A stretch of 64,000 nt of DNA from Betaproteobacteria bacterium (GCA_016194905.1 JACQAP010000028.1:1-64000), one strand, 5' to 3'; positions 9,051 to 20,086 are shown, counted from the first letter of the stretch. The notes: generated by a model from the sequence alone, not told the origin. Program-made: numbers and translations.

Positions 9051-9851
9051 ATGTCCAAGATCACTGACGGACCCTCCGCACAGGCCAATCTCGTGCTCAA
9101 GGCGGAGTCGCGCGGATTGAATTTCTTCTACGGCGCTTTCCATGCGTTGAAAGGCATCAACATGCCGATCTACGACAAGAAGGTCACCGCGCTGATTGGG
9201 CCTTCGGGATGCGGCAAGTCGACGTATCTGCGCTGTTTCAACCGTATGCATGATCTCTATCCGGACAACCGCTACGAGGGCGAGATCCGGCTGCATCCGG
9301 ACAATACCAATCTGCTGAATCCGCACGTCGATCCGATCGAAGTGCGCATGCGCATCAGCATGGTGTTCCAGAAGCCCAATCCCTTTCCGAAATCGATCTA
9401 TGAGAACGTCGCATATGGACTGCGTGTGCGCGGCGTGCGCGGGGTGGCCACCATCGACGAGAAGGTCGAGCAGGCACTGCGTGGCGCCGCACTGTGGGAC
9501 GAGGTCAAGGACCGGCTGAACGACCTGGCATTCAATCTTTCCGGCGGCCAGCAGCAGCGCATGTGCATCGCGCGCGCACTGGCGACCGAGCCGGAAATCC
9601 TGCTGTTCGACGAACCGACGTCCGCGCTCGATCCGATCGCCACCGCCAGCATCGAGGAACTCATCGCCGACCTGAAGCACAAGGTCACTATCCTGATCGT
9701 GACCCACAACATGCAGCAGGCCGCGCGCGTGTCGGATTTCACTGCCTATATGTATCTCGGCGAGATGATCGAATTCGACGCCACCGACACCATCTTCATC
9801 AAGCCCAAGAACAAGGCCACCGAAGATTACATAACCGGAAGATTCGGCTGA
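9051..9851 (+). CDS. pstB: Phosphate ABC transporter ATP-binding protein PstB
   Basis: ATPase that powers phosphate import through PstAC. In 266 residues the canonical motifs appear in order: Walker [10 protein letters not shown] (50-58), Q-loop in [12 protein letters not shown], signature NLSGGQQQR, Walker [14 protein letters not shown], and the H-loop in VTHNMQQA. It is the last pst gene here. The usual next gene, phoU, is absent; tpiA follows 140 bp downstream with its own promoter. Confidence 0.96.
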   Translation: MSKITDGPSAQANLVLKAESRGLNFFYGAFHALKGINMPIYDKKVTALIGPSGCGKSTYLRCFNRMHDLYPDNRYEGEIRLHPDNTNLLNPHVDPIEVRMRISMVFQKPNPFPKSIYENVAYGLRVRGVRGVATIDEKVEQALRGAALWDEVKDRLNDLAFNLSGGQQQRMCIARALATEPEILLFDEPTSALDPIATASIEELIADLKHKVTILIVTHNMQQAARVSDFTAYMYLGEMIEFDATDTIFIKPKNKATEDYITGRFG

Positions 9852-9934
9852 CCGAATCGCCCGCTGGGCGCACTGGCCGGCTTCAAGCCGTGACCGCAGT
9901 TTTCGGCCTCCCCCTCCCCGGGATGCGGTGAACA

Positions 9935-9964
9935 TTGACCCTCCCTTGCCCTGACGGGTAAAAT
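9935..9964 (+). promoter_or_regulatory. Sigma-70-type promoter for tpiA
   Basis: TTGACC (9935-9940) and TAAAAT (9959-9964) are separated by 18 bp and lie 28 bp upstream of the tpiA ATG. This is the clearest promoter-like sequence between pstB and the long tpiA-secG-tRNA-nuo series. The 9852-9934 stretch holds no gene or clear terminator, only a small hairpin (CGGCTTCAAGCCG). Confidence 0.55.
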
Positions 9965-9991
9965 TCACCTGTTTTTTCGGTGGGATAGCGC

Positions 9992-10747
9992 ATGCGGCAG
10001 CGGCTGGCGGTGGGCAACTGGAAGATGCACGGCAGTCTTCCGGAAAACCAGGCCCTCCTCGACAAGGTCGCGGTGGCTGCCGGCGGTCTCAGCAGAGCAC
10101 ACGCCGCGATTTGTGTCCCTTTCCCCTACCTGGCCCAGGCTCAGTCGGCATTGGCGGGGTCGAAAGCGGCTTGGGGCGGCCAGAACGTCAGCCAACATCC
10201 CAAAGGAGCGTTTACCGGTGAAGTTTCCGCTGGAATGCTGCGCGAATTTGGCTGTCGCTATGTGATTGTCGGGCATTCCGAGCGCAGGCAGTCGTTCGGC
10301 GAGGATGACGCGTCGGTCGCGCTAAAGGCGAAGGCCGTATTGGCCGAAGGCATGGTACCGATCGTTTGCGTCGGGGAAACGCTGGCGGAGCGCGAGCGGG
10401 GTGTCACGCAAGAAGTGGTCGGCCGTCAGCTTGGCGTGGTGGCGGATCGGCTCGGTGCCGAAGGATTGAAGGCGTCGGTACTGGCTTACGAACCGGTCTG
10501 GGCAATCGGCACCGGCAAGACGGCGACGCCGGATCAGGCGCAGGCGGTGCATGCGTACTTGCGCGGGGTCCTGGCCGCGCGTGATGAAAGTATCGCCGCC
10601 TCGATGCCGATCCTGTACGGCGGCAGCGTGAAGGCGGCCAATGCGGCAGAGTTGTTCGGCATGCAGGATGTGGACGGCGGATTGATCGGCGGCGCTTCTC
10701 TGGTGGCCGAAGAATTCCTCGCCATCTGCCGGGCGGCAGATGGCTAA
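9992..10747 (+). CDS. tpiA: Triosephosphate isomerase
   Basis: Interconverts dihydroxyacetone phosphate and glyceraldehyde-3-phosphate in glycolysis and gluconeogenesis. The 251-residue protein has the full catalytic set: K11 in GNWKMHG, H95 in IVGHSERRQ, E167 in AYEPVWAIGTGK, and the phosphate-binding loop YGGSVKAANA. The tpiA-secG-tRNA-Leu-nuo order is conserved in betaproteobacteria. secG starts 17 bp downstream. Confidence 0.96.
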   Translation: MRQRLAVGNWKMHGSLPENQALLDKVAVAAGGLSRAHAAICVPFPYLAQAQSALAGSKAAWGGQNVSQHPKGAFTGEVSAGMLREFGCRYVIVGHSERRQSFGEDDASVALKAKAVLAEGMVPIVCVGETLAERERGVTQEVVGRQLGVVADRLGAEGLKASVLAYEPVWAIGTGKTATPDQAQAVHAYLRGVLAARDESIAASMPILYGGSVKAANAAELFGMQDVDGGLIGGASLVAEEFLAICRAADG

Positions 10748-10764
10748 AACGATGGGATGACACA

Positions 10765-11127
10765 ATGGAAACCTTGATTCTGATTCTCCATGTACTGGCC
10801 GCGTTGTGCGTGATCGGCCTCGTGCTGCTTCAGCACGGCAAAGGTGCGGATATGGGCGCGGCGTTCGGCAGCGGTTCCGCCGGCAGCCTGTTCGGCTCCA
10901 GCGGGTCGGCCAACTTTCTGAGCAGGACCACGGGAGTCCTGGCCGCGGTGTTTTTCCTGACCAGCTTGGGGCTTACCTATGTATCCAGTCACAAGGGCCG
11001 GCCGGAAGGCGTGATGTCCACGCATCAGGAATCGCCGGTGGAACCGGCCAAGAGCGTCCCGGTACCGGGTGCTCCGGTGCCGCAACCGTCTGGCGGCGAT
11101 TCGAAGGCGAACGAAATACCGAAGTAA
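10765..11127 (+). CDS. secG: Protein translocase subunit SecG
   Basis: Accessory subunit of the SecYEG translocon. The 120-residue protein has two membrane helices (about 3-22 and 52-72) separated by LLQHGKGADMGAAFGSGSAGS, the family signature, and a variable Pro/Ser-rich tail. Located between tpiA and a tRNA-Leu gene, as in many proteobacteria. Confidence 0.94.
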   Translation: METLILILHVLAALCVIGLVLLQHGKGADMGAAFGSGSAGSLFGSSGSANFLSRTTGVLAAVFFLTSLGLTYVSSHKGRPEGVMSTHQESPVEPAKSVPVPGAPVPQPSGGDSKANEIPK

Positions 11128-11135
11128 CGGCGAGA

Positions 11136-11200
11136 CGCGGGGAGTGAGGCGCAAGACCCTCAAGCTTGCAAAGGATCGGCCTCACGCCCGGCACCTCACG
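11136..11200 (+). repeat. Degenerate GTGAGGC foldback between secG and tRNA-Leu
   Basis: GTGAGGC at 11144-11150 pairs with GCCTCAC at 11178-11184, and inside it GCAAG pairs with CTTGC. CCTCACG occurs twice on the 3' side at 14-bp spacing, twice seven. The pattern matches the heptamer foldbacks elsewhere in the window, but it is short and degenerate, so membership is tentative. Confidence 0.35.
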
Positions 11201-11205
11201 TAAAT

Positions 11206-11290
11206 GCCGACGTGGTGAAATTGGTAGACACGCCATCTTGAGGGGGTGGTGGGGAAACCCGTGGGAGTTCGAGTCTCCCCGTCGGCACCA
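11206..11290 (+). tRNA. tRNA-Leu (anticodon GAG)
   Basis: An 85-nt class II tRNA with encoded CCA. The acceptor GCCGACG pairs with CGTCGGC, followed by discriminator A and CCA. The anticodon stem CCATC/GGTGG encloses loop TTGAGGG, giving anticodon GAG. The variable arm GTGGGGAAACCCGT is long as expected for tRNA-Leu, and the T loop is GTTCGAGTC. Escherichia coli also carries a GAG tRNA-Leu right after secG. Confidence 0.96.
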
Positions 11291-11304
11291 AATGAGAGTG
11301 GGCA

Positions 11305-11673
11305 ATGCTTGAGCAGTACTTTCCGATTCTGCTGTTCATTTTCGTCGGCCTTGCCGTCGGGGTGGCGTTACCCTTGGCCGGCGGCACCCTGAGCAGGCTG
11401 CTCGGCGTGCACCGGCCGGATCCGGAAAAACTTTCTCCCTATGAGTGCGGCTTCGAGGCCTTCGAGGACGCGCGCATGAAATTCGACGTGCGCTACTACC
11501 TCGTCGCCATCCTGTTCATCCTGTTCGACCTGGAAATCGCGTTTCTATTCCCCTGGGCGGTGGTGCTCCACGAAATCGGGACGTTCGGTTTCCTGGCAAT
11601 GGTGCTTTTCCTCGCAATCCTCGTCGTCGGCTTTGTCTACGAGTGGAAAAAAGGGGCGCTGGAATGGGAGTGA
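11305..11673 (+). CDS. nuoA: NADH-quinone oxidoreductase subunit A
   Basis: Membrane subunit of respiratory complex I, 122 residues with three helices. Hallmarks are [24 protein letters not shown] (loop between helices 1 and 2) and [18 protein letters not shown]. First gene of the nuoA-N operon, starting 15 bp after tRNA-Leu, so tRNA and mRNA are probably cotranscribed and processed. Confidence 0.96.
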   Translation: MLEQYFPILLFIFVGLAVGVALPLAGGTLSRLLGVHRPDPEKLSPYECGFEAFEDARMKFDVRYYLVAILFILFDLEIAFLFPWAVVLHEIGTFGFLAMVLFLAILVVGFVYEWKKGALEWE

Positions 11674-11754
11674 GCAGTGGTTCGGAGGCGGCACGATGAG
11701 CTACCGAACCAATATGGCTGCGAGCATGTCTTCTATAGCAGGAGACCTTGATTC

Positions 11755-12231
11755 ATGAGCATCGAAGGCGTCACCGAAAAAGGCTTCGTCACCACCACGA
11801 TCGACAACGTCATCAACTGGACGCGCACCGGCTCGATGTGGCCTATGACGTTCGGGCTGGCCTGTTGCGCGGTGGAGATGATGCACGCCGGCGCGGCGCG
11901 CTATGACCTCGACCGCTTCGGCGTAGTGTTCCGGCCGAGTCCGCGCCAGTCGGACGTGATGATCGTGGCCGGCACGCTGTGCAACAAGATGGCGCCGGCG
12001 TTGCGCAAGGTCTACGACCAGATGTCCGAGCCGCGCTGGGTCATCTCGATGGGTTCCTGTGCCAACGGCGGCGGCTATTACCATTACTCCTACTCGGTGG
12101 TGCGTGGTTGCGACCGCATCGTGCCGGTGGACGTCTACGTCCCGGGCTGTCCGCCGACTGCGGAGGCGCTGCTCTACGGCGTCATCCAACTGCAGAACAA
12201 GATCCGGCGCACCAATACCATCGCGCGCTGA
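11755..12231 (+). CDS. nuoB: NADH-quinone oxidoreductase subunit B
   Basis: Peripheral-arm subunit that holds the terminal iron-sulfur cluster N2, the electron donor to quinone. In 158 residues the four cluster ligands appear as the adjacent pair in [10 protein letters not shown] plus GSCANGGG and VPGCPPTAE. The ATG at 11755 has AGGAG about nine bases upstream; a TTG at 11749 is a less likely start. The 80-bp gap after nuoA contains only leader sequence. Confidence 0.96.
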   Translation: MSIEGVTEKGFVTTTIDNVINWTRTGSMWPMTFGLACCAVEMMHAGAARYDLDRFGVVFRPSPRQSDVMIVAGTLCNKMAPALRKVYDQMSEPRWVISMGSCANGGGYYHYSYSVVRGCDRIVPVDVYVPGCPPTAEALLYGVIQLQNKIRRTNTIAR

Positions 12232-12240
12232 TTCACCGAC

Positions 12241-12837
12241 ATGGCCAGCATCGCGGCGCTCACAGAAAGCCTGAAAACCACGTTTGCGGACAAGGCCGTC
12301 GAGATTTTCGACGCCGGCGGCGAACTGACGCTTGTCGCCAAGGCCGCCGACTTATTGTCGATGGCCGGCACGTTGCGCGATCATCCGGCGCTGAAGTTCG
12401 AGCAGTTGATCGATTTGTGCGGCCTGGATTACCGGGACTATGGCAACGGACGCCACGACGGCCTGCGCTATGCGGTGGTCTACCACCTGTTGTCCGTTTC
12501 GTCGAACCATCGCCTGCGCCTGAAGGTATTCGCCACCGACGACGAATTCCCGGTAATGGATTCGGTCGTGGGAATCTGGCCGTCGGCCAACTGGTTCGAG
12601 CGTGAAGCTTTCGACCTTTTCGGCATCATGTTCCCCGGACACCCGGATCTGCGCCGGATCCTGACCGACTACGGCTTTATCGGGCATCCCTTCCGCAAGG
12701 ACTTTCCGTTGTCCGGTTTTGTCGAGGTCCGTTACGACCCTGACCAGAAGCGCGTGGTCTATCAACCGGTCAGCATCGAGCCGCGCGAGACGGTGCCGCG
12801 CGTAGTACGGGAAGCGCATTACGGCGACGTCGATTAG
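12241..12837 (+). CDS. nuoC: NADH-quinone oxidoreductase subunit C
   Basis: 30-kDa-type hydrophilic subunit of complex I (198 residues), a separate protein from NuoD rather than fused to it. The family signature reads [29 protein letters not shown], followed by [11 protein letters not shown]. Starts 9 bp after nuoB. A foldback element separates it from nuoD. Confidence 0.96.
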   Translation: MASIAALTESLKTTFADKAVEIFDAGGELTLVAKAADLLSMAGTLRDHPALKFEQLIDLCGLDYRDYGNGRHDGLRYAVVYHLLSVSSNHRLRLKVFATDDEFPVMDSVVGIWPSANWFEREAFDLFGIMFPGHPDLRRILTDYGFIGHPFRKDFPLSGFVEVRYDPDQKRVVYQPVSIEPRETVPRVVREAHYGDVD

Positions 12838-12865
12838 AGCGGGAAAAAAGAGCCGGACAGCTTTC

Positions 12866-12995
12866 GACGCAAAGGACGCAGAGTGAAAAGAAAGAGCGCA
12901 GAGGAAAAACACGGCAACGGCGGCTTATACGCATCCGTCCTCATCCCGCCTTTACTTTGCGACCCCTCTTTTTTCTTTGCGCCCTTTGCGGCAAA
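12866..12995 (+). repeat. CGCAAAGG/CGCAGAG foldback between nuoC and nuoD
   Basis: The 199-bp nuoC-nuoD gap contains a purine-rich 5' arm built of CGCAAAGGA, CGCAGAGTG, AAAAGAAAG and AGCGCAGAG units (12866-12910). After a 40-bp spacer comes a complementary pyrimidine-rich arm (TTTGCG, TCTTTGCG, CCCTTTGCGG; 12951-12995). The unit is about 9 nt rather than 7. nuoD begins 42 bp after the element with no Shine-Dalgarno sequence. No coding potential is seen here. Confidence 0.65.
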
Positions 12996-13036
12996 CGCTT
13001 TTGATTCTTTCCTGAATCCACGCGGCGCGACGGTTC

Positions 13037-14290
13037 ATGGCTGAGATCCGCAATTACACAATGAACTTTGGCCCCCAACACCCTGCTGCGCACGGGGTGT
13101 TGCGGCTGGTGCTGGAGCTCGATGGCGAGGTGATCCAGCGAGCCGATCCGCACATCGGCCTGCTGCATCGAGCAACCGAGAAGCTCGCAGAGTCCAAGAC
13201 CTTCCTGCAGTCGGTGCCGTACATGGACCGGCTCGATTACGTCTCGATGATGTGCAACGAGCACGCCTACGTGATGGCCATAGAGAAGCTGCTCCGGATC
13301 GATGTGCCGTTGCGCGCGCAATACATCCGCGTGATGTTCGACGAGATCACCCGCATCCTGAACCACCTGTTGTGGCTGGGCGCGCATGCACTCGACATCG
13401 GTGCGATGACCGTGTTCCTGTACTGCTTCCGCGAGCGCGAAGACCTGATGGACGTCTACGAGGCGGTTTCAGGCGCGCGGTTGCATGCCGCTTACTATCG
13501 TCCCGGCGGCGTTTATCGCGATCTGCCCGAAACGATGCCGCAGTACCTGGCGTCGAAAATCCACAACGAAAAGGCCGTGCGCGAGCTGAACGACAACCGC
13601 CGCGGTTCGCTGCTCGATTTCATCGAGGACTTCACCCATCGCTTTCCACGTTATGTCGACGAGTACGAAACGCTGCTGACCGACAACCGCATCTGGAAGC
13701 AGCGCACGGTGGGCATTGGCGTCGTTACGCCGGAACGGGCGCTCGCGCTCGGATTCACCGGCCCGATGCTGCGCGGTTCGGGCGTCGAATGGGATCTGCG
13801 CAAGAAGCAGCCCTACGAAGTCTACGATCGCGTCGATTTCGACATTCCCGTCGGCGTCAGCGGCGATTGCTACGACCGCTACCTCGTGCGCATCGAGGAA
13901 CTGCGCCAGTCCAATCACATCGTGAAACAGTGCATCGACTGGCTGCGCAAGAATCCGGGGCCGGTCATCACCGACGACCATAAGATCGCGCCGCCTTCGC
14001 GAGTTGACATGAAGATGAACATGGAAGAGCTCATCCACCATTTCAAGCTCTTCACCGAGGGTATGCACGTCCCGCCCGGCGAGACTTATGCCGCCGTCGA
14101 AGCGCCCAAGGGCGAGTTCGGCATCTATCTGGTGTCCGACGGCGCCAACAAGCCGTACCGCCTGAAGATCCGCGCGCCCGGTTTCGCTCACCTGGCCGCG
14201 CTCGATGAAATGGCGCGCGGCCACATGATCGCGGACGTGGTTGCCATCATCGGCACGCAGGACATCGTGTTCGGCGAGGTGGATCGATGA
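13037..14290 (+). CDS. nuoD: NADH-quinone oxidoreductase subunit D
   Basis: 49-kDa-type subunit lining the quinone cavity. The 417-residue protein begins [20 protein letters not shown], with the conserved HPAAHG loop near the quinone head group, then [11 protein letters not shown] and the HYKIAPPSR-like segment (here [10 protein letters not shown]). Overlaps nuoE by 4 bp (ATGA). Confidence 0.97.
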   Translation: MAEIRNYTMNFGPQHPAAHGVLRLVLELDGEVIQRADPHIGLLHRATEKLAESKTFLQSVPYMDRLDYVSMMCNEHAYVMAIEKLLRIDVPLRAQYIRVMFDEITRILNHLLWLGAHALDIGAMTVFLYCFREREDLMDVYEAVSGARLHAAYYRPGGVYRDLPETMPQYLASKIHNEKAVRELNDNRRGSLLDFIEDFTHRFPRYVDEYETLLTDNRIWKQRTVGIGVVTPERALALGFTGPMLRGSGVEWDLRKKQPYEVYDRVDFDIPVGVSGDCYDRYLVRIEELRQSNHIVKQCIDWLRKNPGPVITDDHKIAPPSRVDMKMNMEELIHHFKLFTEGMHVPPGETYAAVEAPKGEFGIYLVSDGANKPYRLKIRAPGFAHLAALDEMARGHMIADVVAIIGTQDIVFGEVDR

Positions 14291-14778
14291 ACGCACCCAT
14301 GGTGCTGTCGCCGGAATCGCTGGTCCGGATCGACAAGGCGATCGCCAAATATCCCGCCGACCAGCGGCAATCGGCGGTCATGGCGGCGCTCACCATTGCG
14401 CAGGACGAGAAGAGCTGGCTGTCCACCGAAACGATGGATTTCGTCGCGCAATATCTGGGCATGCCGCCGATCGCCGTGTACGAAGCGGCCAGCTTCTACG
14501 GCATGTACAACTTGCACCCGGTCGGGCGCCACAAGATCACGATCTGCACCAATCTGCCCTGCGCCCTCTCCGGTGCGATGGTTGCTGTGGATAACCTGAA
14601 GAAGAAACTCGGCATCGACTTCAACGAGACCACGCCCGACGGCCAGTTCACGCTGAAAGAAGGTGAATGCCTGGGCGCCTGCGGCGATGCGCCGGTGTGT
14701 CTGCACAACGACAAGAATATGGCGTCCTTCATGACGCCCGACAAGCTCGATGCCTGGATAGAGGAGCTGCGCAAATGA
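14287..14778 (+). CDS. nuoE: NADH-quinone oxidoreductase subunit E
   Basis: 24-kDa-type subunit carrying the [2Fe-2S] cluster N1a, 163 residues. Cluster ligands are in [11 protein letters not shown] and [13 protein letters not shown]. The N-terminal helical domain contains the usual [18 protein letters not shown] motif. Overlapping ATGA junctions with nuoD upstream and nuoF downstream indicate translational coupling. Confidence 0.96.
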   Translation: MNAPMVLSPESLVRIDKAIAKYPADQRQSAVMAALTIAQDEKSWLSTETMDFVAQYLGMPPIAVYEAASFYGMYNLHPVGRHKITICTNLPCALSGAMVAVDNLKKKLGIDFNETTPDGQFTLKEGECLGACGDAPVCLHNDKNMASFMTPDKLDAWIEELRK

Positions 14779-16088
14779 ACGCGCCGATGCCGCCGTATTC
14801 TCCGGATGTCTACGGGCCCGACGCGATCATCCTCAAGGAGCTGACCGGACTCAACTGGCGGCTCAAAGACTATGAGGCGCGCGGCGGCTACCAGGCATTG
14901 CACAAGATTCTCAACGAGAAAATCACGCCCGAGCAGGTCATCGCCGAGATGAAGAAGTCTGCGCTGCGCGGCCGCGGCGGTGCCGGATTTCCCACCGGTC
15001 TGAAATGGAGCTTCATGCCGCGCGCGTTCCCCGGGCAGAAATATCTCGTCTGCAATTCGGATGAAGGCGAACCCGGCACGTTCAAGGATCGCGACATCCT
15101 GCGCTACAACCCGCACATCGTCATCGAGGGCATGGCGATCGCGGCGTATTCGATGGGCATCACCGTGGGCTACAACTACATACACGGGGAAATCTGGGAC
15201 GTGTACGAGCGCTTCGAGGAAGCGCTGGAGGAAGCGCGCAGCGCGGGACTGCTGGGCAAGAACATCCTCGGCTCGGAGTTCAGTTTCGAGTTGCACGCGC
15301 ATCACGGCTGGGGCGCCTACATCTGCGGCGAGGAAACCGCGCTGCTGGAGTCACTGGAGGGCAAGAAAGGCCAGCCGCGCTTCAAGCCGCCGTTCCCCGC
15401 GAGCTACGGCTTGTACGGCAAGCCCACCACGATCAACAACACCGAAACCTTCGCCGCCGTGCCCTGGATCATCGTCAACGGCGGCGAAGCTTTCCTCAGC
15501 CTGGGTCGTCCGAACAACGGCGGCACCAAGGTGTTTTCGGTTTCCGGCCACGTCGCGCGCCCCGGCAACTACGAAGTGAAGCTCGGCACGCCGTTCGCGA
15601 AATTGCTGGAGATGGCCGGCGGCATGCGCGACGATCGCAAGCTCAAGGCAGTCATCCCCGGCGGTTCGTCGATGCCGGTGTTGCCCGCGGAGGTCATGCT
15701 CGCCACCGACATGGATTACGATTCGATCGCCAAGGCCGGTTCGATGCTCGGCTCCGGGGCGGTCATCGTCATGGACGAGACCACGTGCATGGTGCGTGCC
15801 CTGCAGCGCCTGTCGTATTTCTATTTCGAGGAATCCTGCGGCCAGTGCACGCCGTGTCGCGAAGGTACCGGCTGGCTGTATCGCATGGTCCATCGCATCG
15901 AGCACGGCCAGGGCCGCGCGGAGGATCTCGACAAGCTGAATTCGGTTGCCGACAACATCGCCGGCCGCACGATCTGCGCGCTGGGCGATGCCGCCGCGCT
16001 GCCGGTGAAAAGCTTCATCAAGCATTTCCGCGACGAGTTTCAGTACCACATCGACCACGGCAAGTGCCTCGTTCACGGACAACACTGA
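14775..16088 (+). CDS. nuoF: NADH-quinone oxidoreductase subunit F
   Basis: 51-kDa-type subunit that binds NADH and FMN and cluster N3, the entry point for electrons. The start at 14775 overlaps the nuoE stop and gives 437 residues; the longer frame from 14667 is only an extension into nuoE. Motifs: [11 protein letters not shown] (NADH/FMN-binding), [28 protein letters not shown], and [14 protein letters not shown] (4Fe-4S ligands). Confidence 0.96.
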   Translation: MNAPMPPYSPDVYGPDAIILKELTGLNWRLKDYEARGGYQALHKILNEKITPEQVIAEMKKSALRGRGGAGFPTGLKWSFMPRAFPGQKYLVCNSDEGEPGTFKDRDILRYNPHIVIEGMAIAAYSMGITVGYNYIHGEIWDVYERFEEALEEARSAGLLGKNILGSEFSFELHAHHGWGAYICGEETALLESLEGKKGQPRFKPPFPASYGLYGKPTTINNTETFAAVPWIIVNGGEAFLSLGRPNNGGTKVFSVSGHVARPGNYEVKLGTPFAKLLEMAGGMRDDRKLKAVIPGGSSMPVLPAEVMLATDMDYDSIAKAGSMLGSGAVIVMDETTCMVRALQRLSYFYFEESCGQCTPCREGTGWLYRMVHRIEHGQGRAEDLDKLNSVADNIAGRTICALGDAAALPVKSFIKHFRDEFQYHIDHGKCLVHGQH

Positions 16089-16092
16089 TCCC

Positions 16093-18510
16093 ATGCACAT
16101 GGCAAAGCTCGAAGTAGACGGCCGGCCGGTGGAAGTTCCGGACAACAGCATGATCATGGATGCCACGAGCAAGCTCGGCATCTACGTGCCGCATTTCTGC
16201 TACCACCGCAAGCTGTCGATCGCCGCCAACTGCCGCATGTGCCTGGTGCAGGTGGAAAAGGCGCCCAAGCCGCTGCCGGCCTGCGCCACGCCGGTGACCG
16301 AGGGCATGAAGGTCTACACGCATTCCGAAGCCGCGATCAAGGCGCAGAAGGGCGTGATGGAATTCCTGCTGATCAACCACCCGCTCGATTGCCCGATCTG
16401 CGACCAGGGCGGCGAATGCCAACTGCAGGATCTTGCCGTCGGCTACGGTGCTTCCAGTTCGCGCTACGACGAGCCGAAACGCGTCGTGTCGAACAAGGAC
16501 CTCGGGCCGCTGGTGTCGGCCGAGGAAATGACCCGCTGCATCCATTGCACGCGCTGTGTGCGCTTCGGACAGGAAATCGCCGGCGTCATGGAGCTCGGCA
16601 TGGCCGGCCGCGGCGAGCACGCTGAAATCATGCCGTTCGTTGCACGAACGGTGGATTCCGAACTGTCCGGCAACATGATCGACGTGTGCCCGGTCGGCGC
16701 GCTGACGTCCAAGCCTTTTCGCTACAGCGCGCGCACCTGGGAGCTGGCGCGGCGCAAGTCGATTGCCCCGCACGACGCGCTGGGCTCCAATCTCGTGGTG
16801 CAGGTCAAGGGCGATCGCGTGATGCGCGTGCTGCCGCTGGACAACGAGGACGTCAACGAATGCTGGCTGTCGGATCGTGATCGGTTCTCTTACGAAGGGT
16901 TGAACGCCGCTGACCGGCTGACCTCACCGATGCTCAAGCGTGACGGCAAATGGGAAGACGTCGACTGGAGCACGGCGCTGGAATACATTGCCGGCGAACT
17001 CGGACGGATCCGCGCAACCCATGGCGCTGAAGCCATCGGTACGCTGGCGACGCCGCAGGCCACGCTGGAAGAACTTTATCTGCTGGGCAAGCTGGCGCGC
17101 GGACTGGGTGGCGGCAACGTCGATTTCCGCCTGCGCCAGTCGGATTTTTCCGCCGACGGACAACTGCGTGGCTCGCCTTGGCTGGGCATGAAAGTCGCGG
17201 AAATTCCCAAGCTCGATCGCATCCTGGTGATCGGCTCCACGCTGCGCAAGGAACAGCCGCTGCTCGCGCAGCGGTTGCGCCAAGCCGTCAAGAAGGGTGC
17301 GCAGTTCAATCTGATCAATCCGGTCGACGATGATCTGCTGATGCGCGTGGCCAACAAAGCCATCGCGGCTCCCTCCGCGTTGGTGGGAATCCTGGCCCAG
17401 GTCGTAAAGGCGGCGGCCGAGATCAAATCGGTTGCGGTGCCGGCTGCCGTTGCGGGGGTGGCCGTCGACGCTGCGGTTCGCAAGATCGCGGAAAGCCTCG
17501 CAGCGGGCCGCAACCGTGCGATCTTCCTCGGCAACCTGGCCCAGCATCATCCGCAAGCGAGCGAACTGCATCGGCTGGCGCAGGAGTTCGCGCGCATCGT
17601 CGACGCAAAAATCGGATTTTTCGGCGAAGCCGCCAACAGCGTTGGCGGTTATCTGGCCGGTGCGACGCCGACTGCCGGCGGGGTTCGCGGCATGAACGCC
17701 TTGCAGATGCTGGCGCAGCCGCGCAAGGCCTACCTGTTGTTGCACGCCGAGATGGATCTCGACACCGTCGATCCGCGCGCCGCGCGCGCCGCGATGCAGT
17801 CCGCCGAACTGGTGGTCGCCATGTCGCCGTTCAGACACGCGCTGGAGTACGCGCAGGTCCTGCTACCGGTGTCGCCGTTCACGGAAACCGGCGGCAGTTT
17901 CGTGAATACGGAAGGCCGGGTGCAGAGTTTCCAGGGTGTCGGGAGGCCGCTGGGCGAGACGCGGCCTGCATGGAAAGTGTTGCGTGTGCTTGGCACCTTG
18001 CTCGAACTGCCGGGCTTCGGGTACGACAGCGTCGAAGGCGTCCGCGCCGATTGCGTCGCCGCCATCGGCGATATGGCTTCGCGGCTGGACAATGCGATCC
18101 AGGGTGAGCTTGCGCCGTTGCGTGTCTCCGCCCTCACGGGTGTAGGGCGAGCCGGTATTGAAAGAACCGGCATTGAGAGAGCCGTCATTGAAAGGATCGG
18201 CGAAGTTCCGATCTATCACGTCGATGGCGTCGTGCGCCGCGCCGAGTCCCTGCAGCTGACTCGAGATGCGCAAGCTGCCGTAGTGTCGCTGCCCGGCGGC
18301 CTGGTCGAGAAACTCGGCCTGCGCCAAAACGACCGCGTACGCATTTCTCAGCACGGTGGCGAAGCCGTTCTGCCCTTCCTGCGCGACGACAGGCTGCCCG
18401 CGAATTGCGCGCGCATACCGGCCGGCTGTCACGAGACCAGCGGGCTGGGGCCGTTGTTCGGTGAAATCGAACTCGCGCGCGCGGTGGCGCAGGAAAAGGT
18501 GAGCGCATGA
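16093..18510 (+). CDS. nuoG: NADH-quinone oxidoreductase subunit G
   Basis: 75-kDa-type subunit (805 residues) with an N-terminal ferredoxin-like [2Fe-2S] domain ([19 protein letters not shown]), a HxxxCxxC-type cluster region ([14 protein letters not shown]), a 4Fe-4S domain ([11 protein letters not shown] and [10 protein letters not shown]), and a molybdopterin-oxidoreductase-like C-terminal half. An ATG at 16099 is an alternative start two codons in. Residues about 684-700 consist of a near-perfect 5-residue tandem repeat ([15 protein letters not shown]) encoded by a 15-bp direct repeat, unusual for this subunit and lying between conserved domains. Overlaps nuoH by ATGA. Confidence 0.95.
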   Translation: MHMAKLEVDGRPVEVPDNSMIMDATSKLGIYVPHFCYHRKLSIAANCRMCLVQVEKAPKPLPACATPVTEGMKVYTHSEAAIKAQKGVMEFLLINHPLDCPICDQGGECQLQDLAVGYGASSSRYDEPKRVVSNKDLGPLVSAEEMTRCIHCTRCVRFGQEIAGVMELGMAGRGEHAEIMPFVARTVDSELSGNMIDVCPVGALTSKPFRYSARTWELARRKSIAPHDALGSNLVVQVKGDRVMRVLPLDNEDVNECWLSDRDRFSYEGLNAADRLTSPMLKRDGKWEDVDWSTALEYIAGELGRIRATHGAEAIGTLATPQATLEELYLLGKLARGLGGGNVDFRLRQSDFSADGQLRGSPWLGMKVAEIPKLDRILVIGSTLRKEQPLLAQRLRQAVKKGAQFNLINPVDDDLLMRVANKAIAAPSALVGILAQVVKAAAEIKSVAVPAAVAGVAVDAAVRKIAESLAAGRNRAIFLGNLAQHHPQASELHRLAQEFARIVDAKIGFFGEAANSVGGYLAGATPTAGGVRGMNALQMLAQPRKAYLLLHAEMDLDTVDPRAARAAMQSAELVVAMSPFRHALEYAQVLLPVSPFTETGGSFVNTEGRVQSFQGVGRPLGETRPAWKVLRVLGTLLELPGFGYDSVEGVRADCVAAIGDMASRLDNAIQGELAPLRVSALTGVGRAGIERTGIERAVIERIGEVPIYHVDGVVRRAESLQLTRDAQAAVVSLPGGLVEKLGLRQNDRVRISQHGGEAVLPFLRDDRLPANCARIPAGCHETSGLGPLFGEIELARAVAQEKVSA

Positions 18511-19565
18511 ACCTCGCCTTCGTCGAGGGGCTGATCGGAGCCGACGGCGTGACTGCCCTGTGGACGCTGGCGAAGATCGTCGCCATCACGGTGCCGCTCA
18601 TTCTCTCGGTGGCCTATCTCACGCTCGCCGAGCGCAAGGTGATCGGCTACATGCAGGTGCGGATCGGGCCGAACCGGGTCGGCTACAAAGGCTTGCTGCA
18701 ACCGTTCGCCGACGTCCTCAAGCTCCTCGCCAAGGAAATCATCATTCCGTCAGGAGCCAACAAGTTCCTGTTCATACTGGCCCCCGTGCTGTCGATCATG
18801 CCTGCGCTCGCAGCGTGGGCGGTCGTGCCGTTCACGCCAGACCTGGTGCTTGCCCGCGTGGATGCCGGATTGCTGTACGTGATGGCGATCACTTCGATGG
18901 GCGTCTATGGCGTCATCGTCGCCGGCTGGGCATCGAATTCGAAGTACGCTTTCATCGGCGGATTGCGTTCCGCCGCGCAGATCGTATCCTACGAAATCGC
19001 CATGGGGTTCGCGCTGGTGTGCGTGCTCATGATGTCGGGCAGCCTGAACCTTTCCACCATCGTCATGGAGCAGAGCACCGCCTGGGGCTTGCTGGGCTGG
19101 AACCTGATCCCGCTGTTCCCGATGTTCCTGGTGTATTTCGTCGCCGGCGTGGCTGAAACCAATCGTGCACCATTCGATGTGGCCGAGGGTGAATCGGAAA
19201 TCGTAGCCGGTTTCCACGTGGAATATTCAGGAACGGCCTTTGCCGTGTTCTTCCTCGCCGAATATGCGAACATGATCCTGGTTGCTGCGCTGGCGGCGAC
19301 CATGTTTTTGGGCGGCTGGCTGTCACCGCTGCCGAGCGCATTGGCGGATTCGATGGGCCTGCCCTGGCTTGCGGCAAGCGGGTTTCCCTGGTTGCTGCTG
19401 AAGATCGCCTTCCTGCTGTTCTGTTTCCTGTGGTTCCGCGCGACATTCCCGCGCTATCGCTACGATCAGATCATGCGCCTGGGCTGGAAAGTGTTCATCC
19501 CGCTGACGATCGTCTGGCTGGTACTGATCGGCGGCCTGATGCAGACCTCGTGGTGGCCATGGTGA
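18507..19565 (+). CDS. nuoH: NADH-quinone oxidoreductase subunit H
   Basis: Membrane subunit at the junction with the peripheral arm, forming part of the quinone tunnel. 352 residues, about eight helices. Conserved [31 protein letters not shown] and [20 protein letters not shown] (acidic loop) are all present. Overlaps nuoG; nuoI follows within 30 bp. Confidence 0.97.
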   Translation: MNLAFVEGLIGADGVTALWTLAKIVAITVPLILSVAYLTLAERKVIGYMQVRIGPNRVGYKGLLQPFADVLKLLAKEIIIPSGANKFLFILAPVLSIMPALAAWAVVPFTPDLVLARVDAGLLYVMAITSMGVYGVIVAGWASNSKYAFIGGLRSAAQIVSYEIAMGFALVCVLMMSGSLNLSTIVMEQSTAWGLLGWNLIPLFPMFLVYFVAGVAETNRAPFDVAEGESEIVAGFHVEYSGTAFAVFFLAEYANMILVAALAATMFLGGWLSPLPSALADSMGLPWLAASGFPWLLLKIAFLLFCFLWFRATFPRYRYDQIMRLGWKVFIPLTIVWLVLIGGLMQTSWWPW

Positions 19566-19593
19566 AAATGAGAACTTCGGCGAGGGCGTGTAC

Positions 19594-20085
19594 ATGATCG
19601 AACGCCTCCGCGATTTCTTCCGTACCTTCCTGCTCTTCGAACTGGTAAAGGGCATGGCCCTGACCGGCCGCTATTTCTTCGCGCGCAAGATCACGGTGCA
19701 GTTTCCGGAAGAGAAGACGCCGCAGTCCGGACGCTTCCGCGGCCTGCACGCGTTGCGCCGCTATCCGAACGGGGAGGAACGCTGCATCGCCTGCAAGCTG
19801 TGCGAAGCGGTATGCCCGGCTCTGGCGATCACCATTGAATCCGAACAGCGCGCCGACGGCACGCGCCGCACCACGCGCTACGACATAGATCTGACCAAGT
19901 GCATTTTCTGCGGGTTCTGCGAGGAATCCTGTCCGGTGGACTCGATCGTCGAGACCCGCATTCTCGAGTATCACGGCGAGCAGCGCGGTGATCTGCTCTA
20001 CACCAAGGAAATGCTGCTGGCGATCGGCGATCGTTACGAAGAGCAGATCGCGAAGGATCGCGCCGAGGACGCAAATTACCGGTGA
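19594..20085 (+). CDS. nuoI: NADH-quinone oxidoreductase subunit I
   Basis: Ferredoxin-type subunit with two [4Fe-4S] clusters (N6a, N6b). The 163-residue protein holds ligand motifs [12 protein letters not shown] and [12 protein letters not shown]. The ATG at 19594 is preferred because it gives the usual length and has GAGG about eight bases upstream; an in-frame GTG at 19588 would add two residues. Followed directly by a foldback element before nuoJ. Confidence 0.95.
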   Translation: MIERLRDFFRTFLLFELVKGMALTGRYFFARKITVQFPEEKTPQSGRFRGLHALRRYPNGEERCIACKLCEAVCPALAITIESEQRADGTRRTTRYDIDLTKCIFCGFCEESCPVDSIVETRILEYHGEQRGDLLYTKEMLLAIGDRYEEQIAKDRAEDANYR

Positions 20086-20086
20086 T

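Noticed and set aside
10322-10765. Minus-strand frame opposite tpiA
   Set aside because: Shadow frame; tpiA has all catalytic residues on the plus strand.
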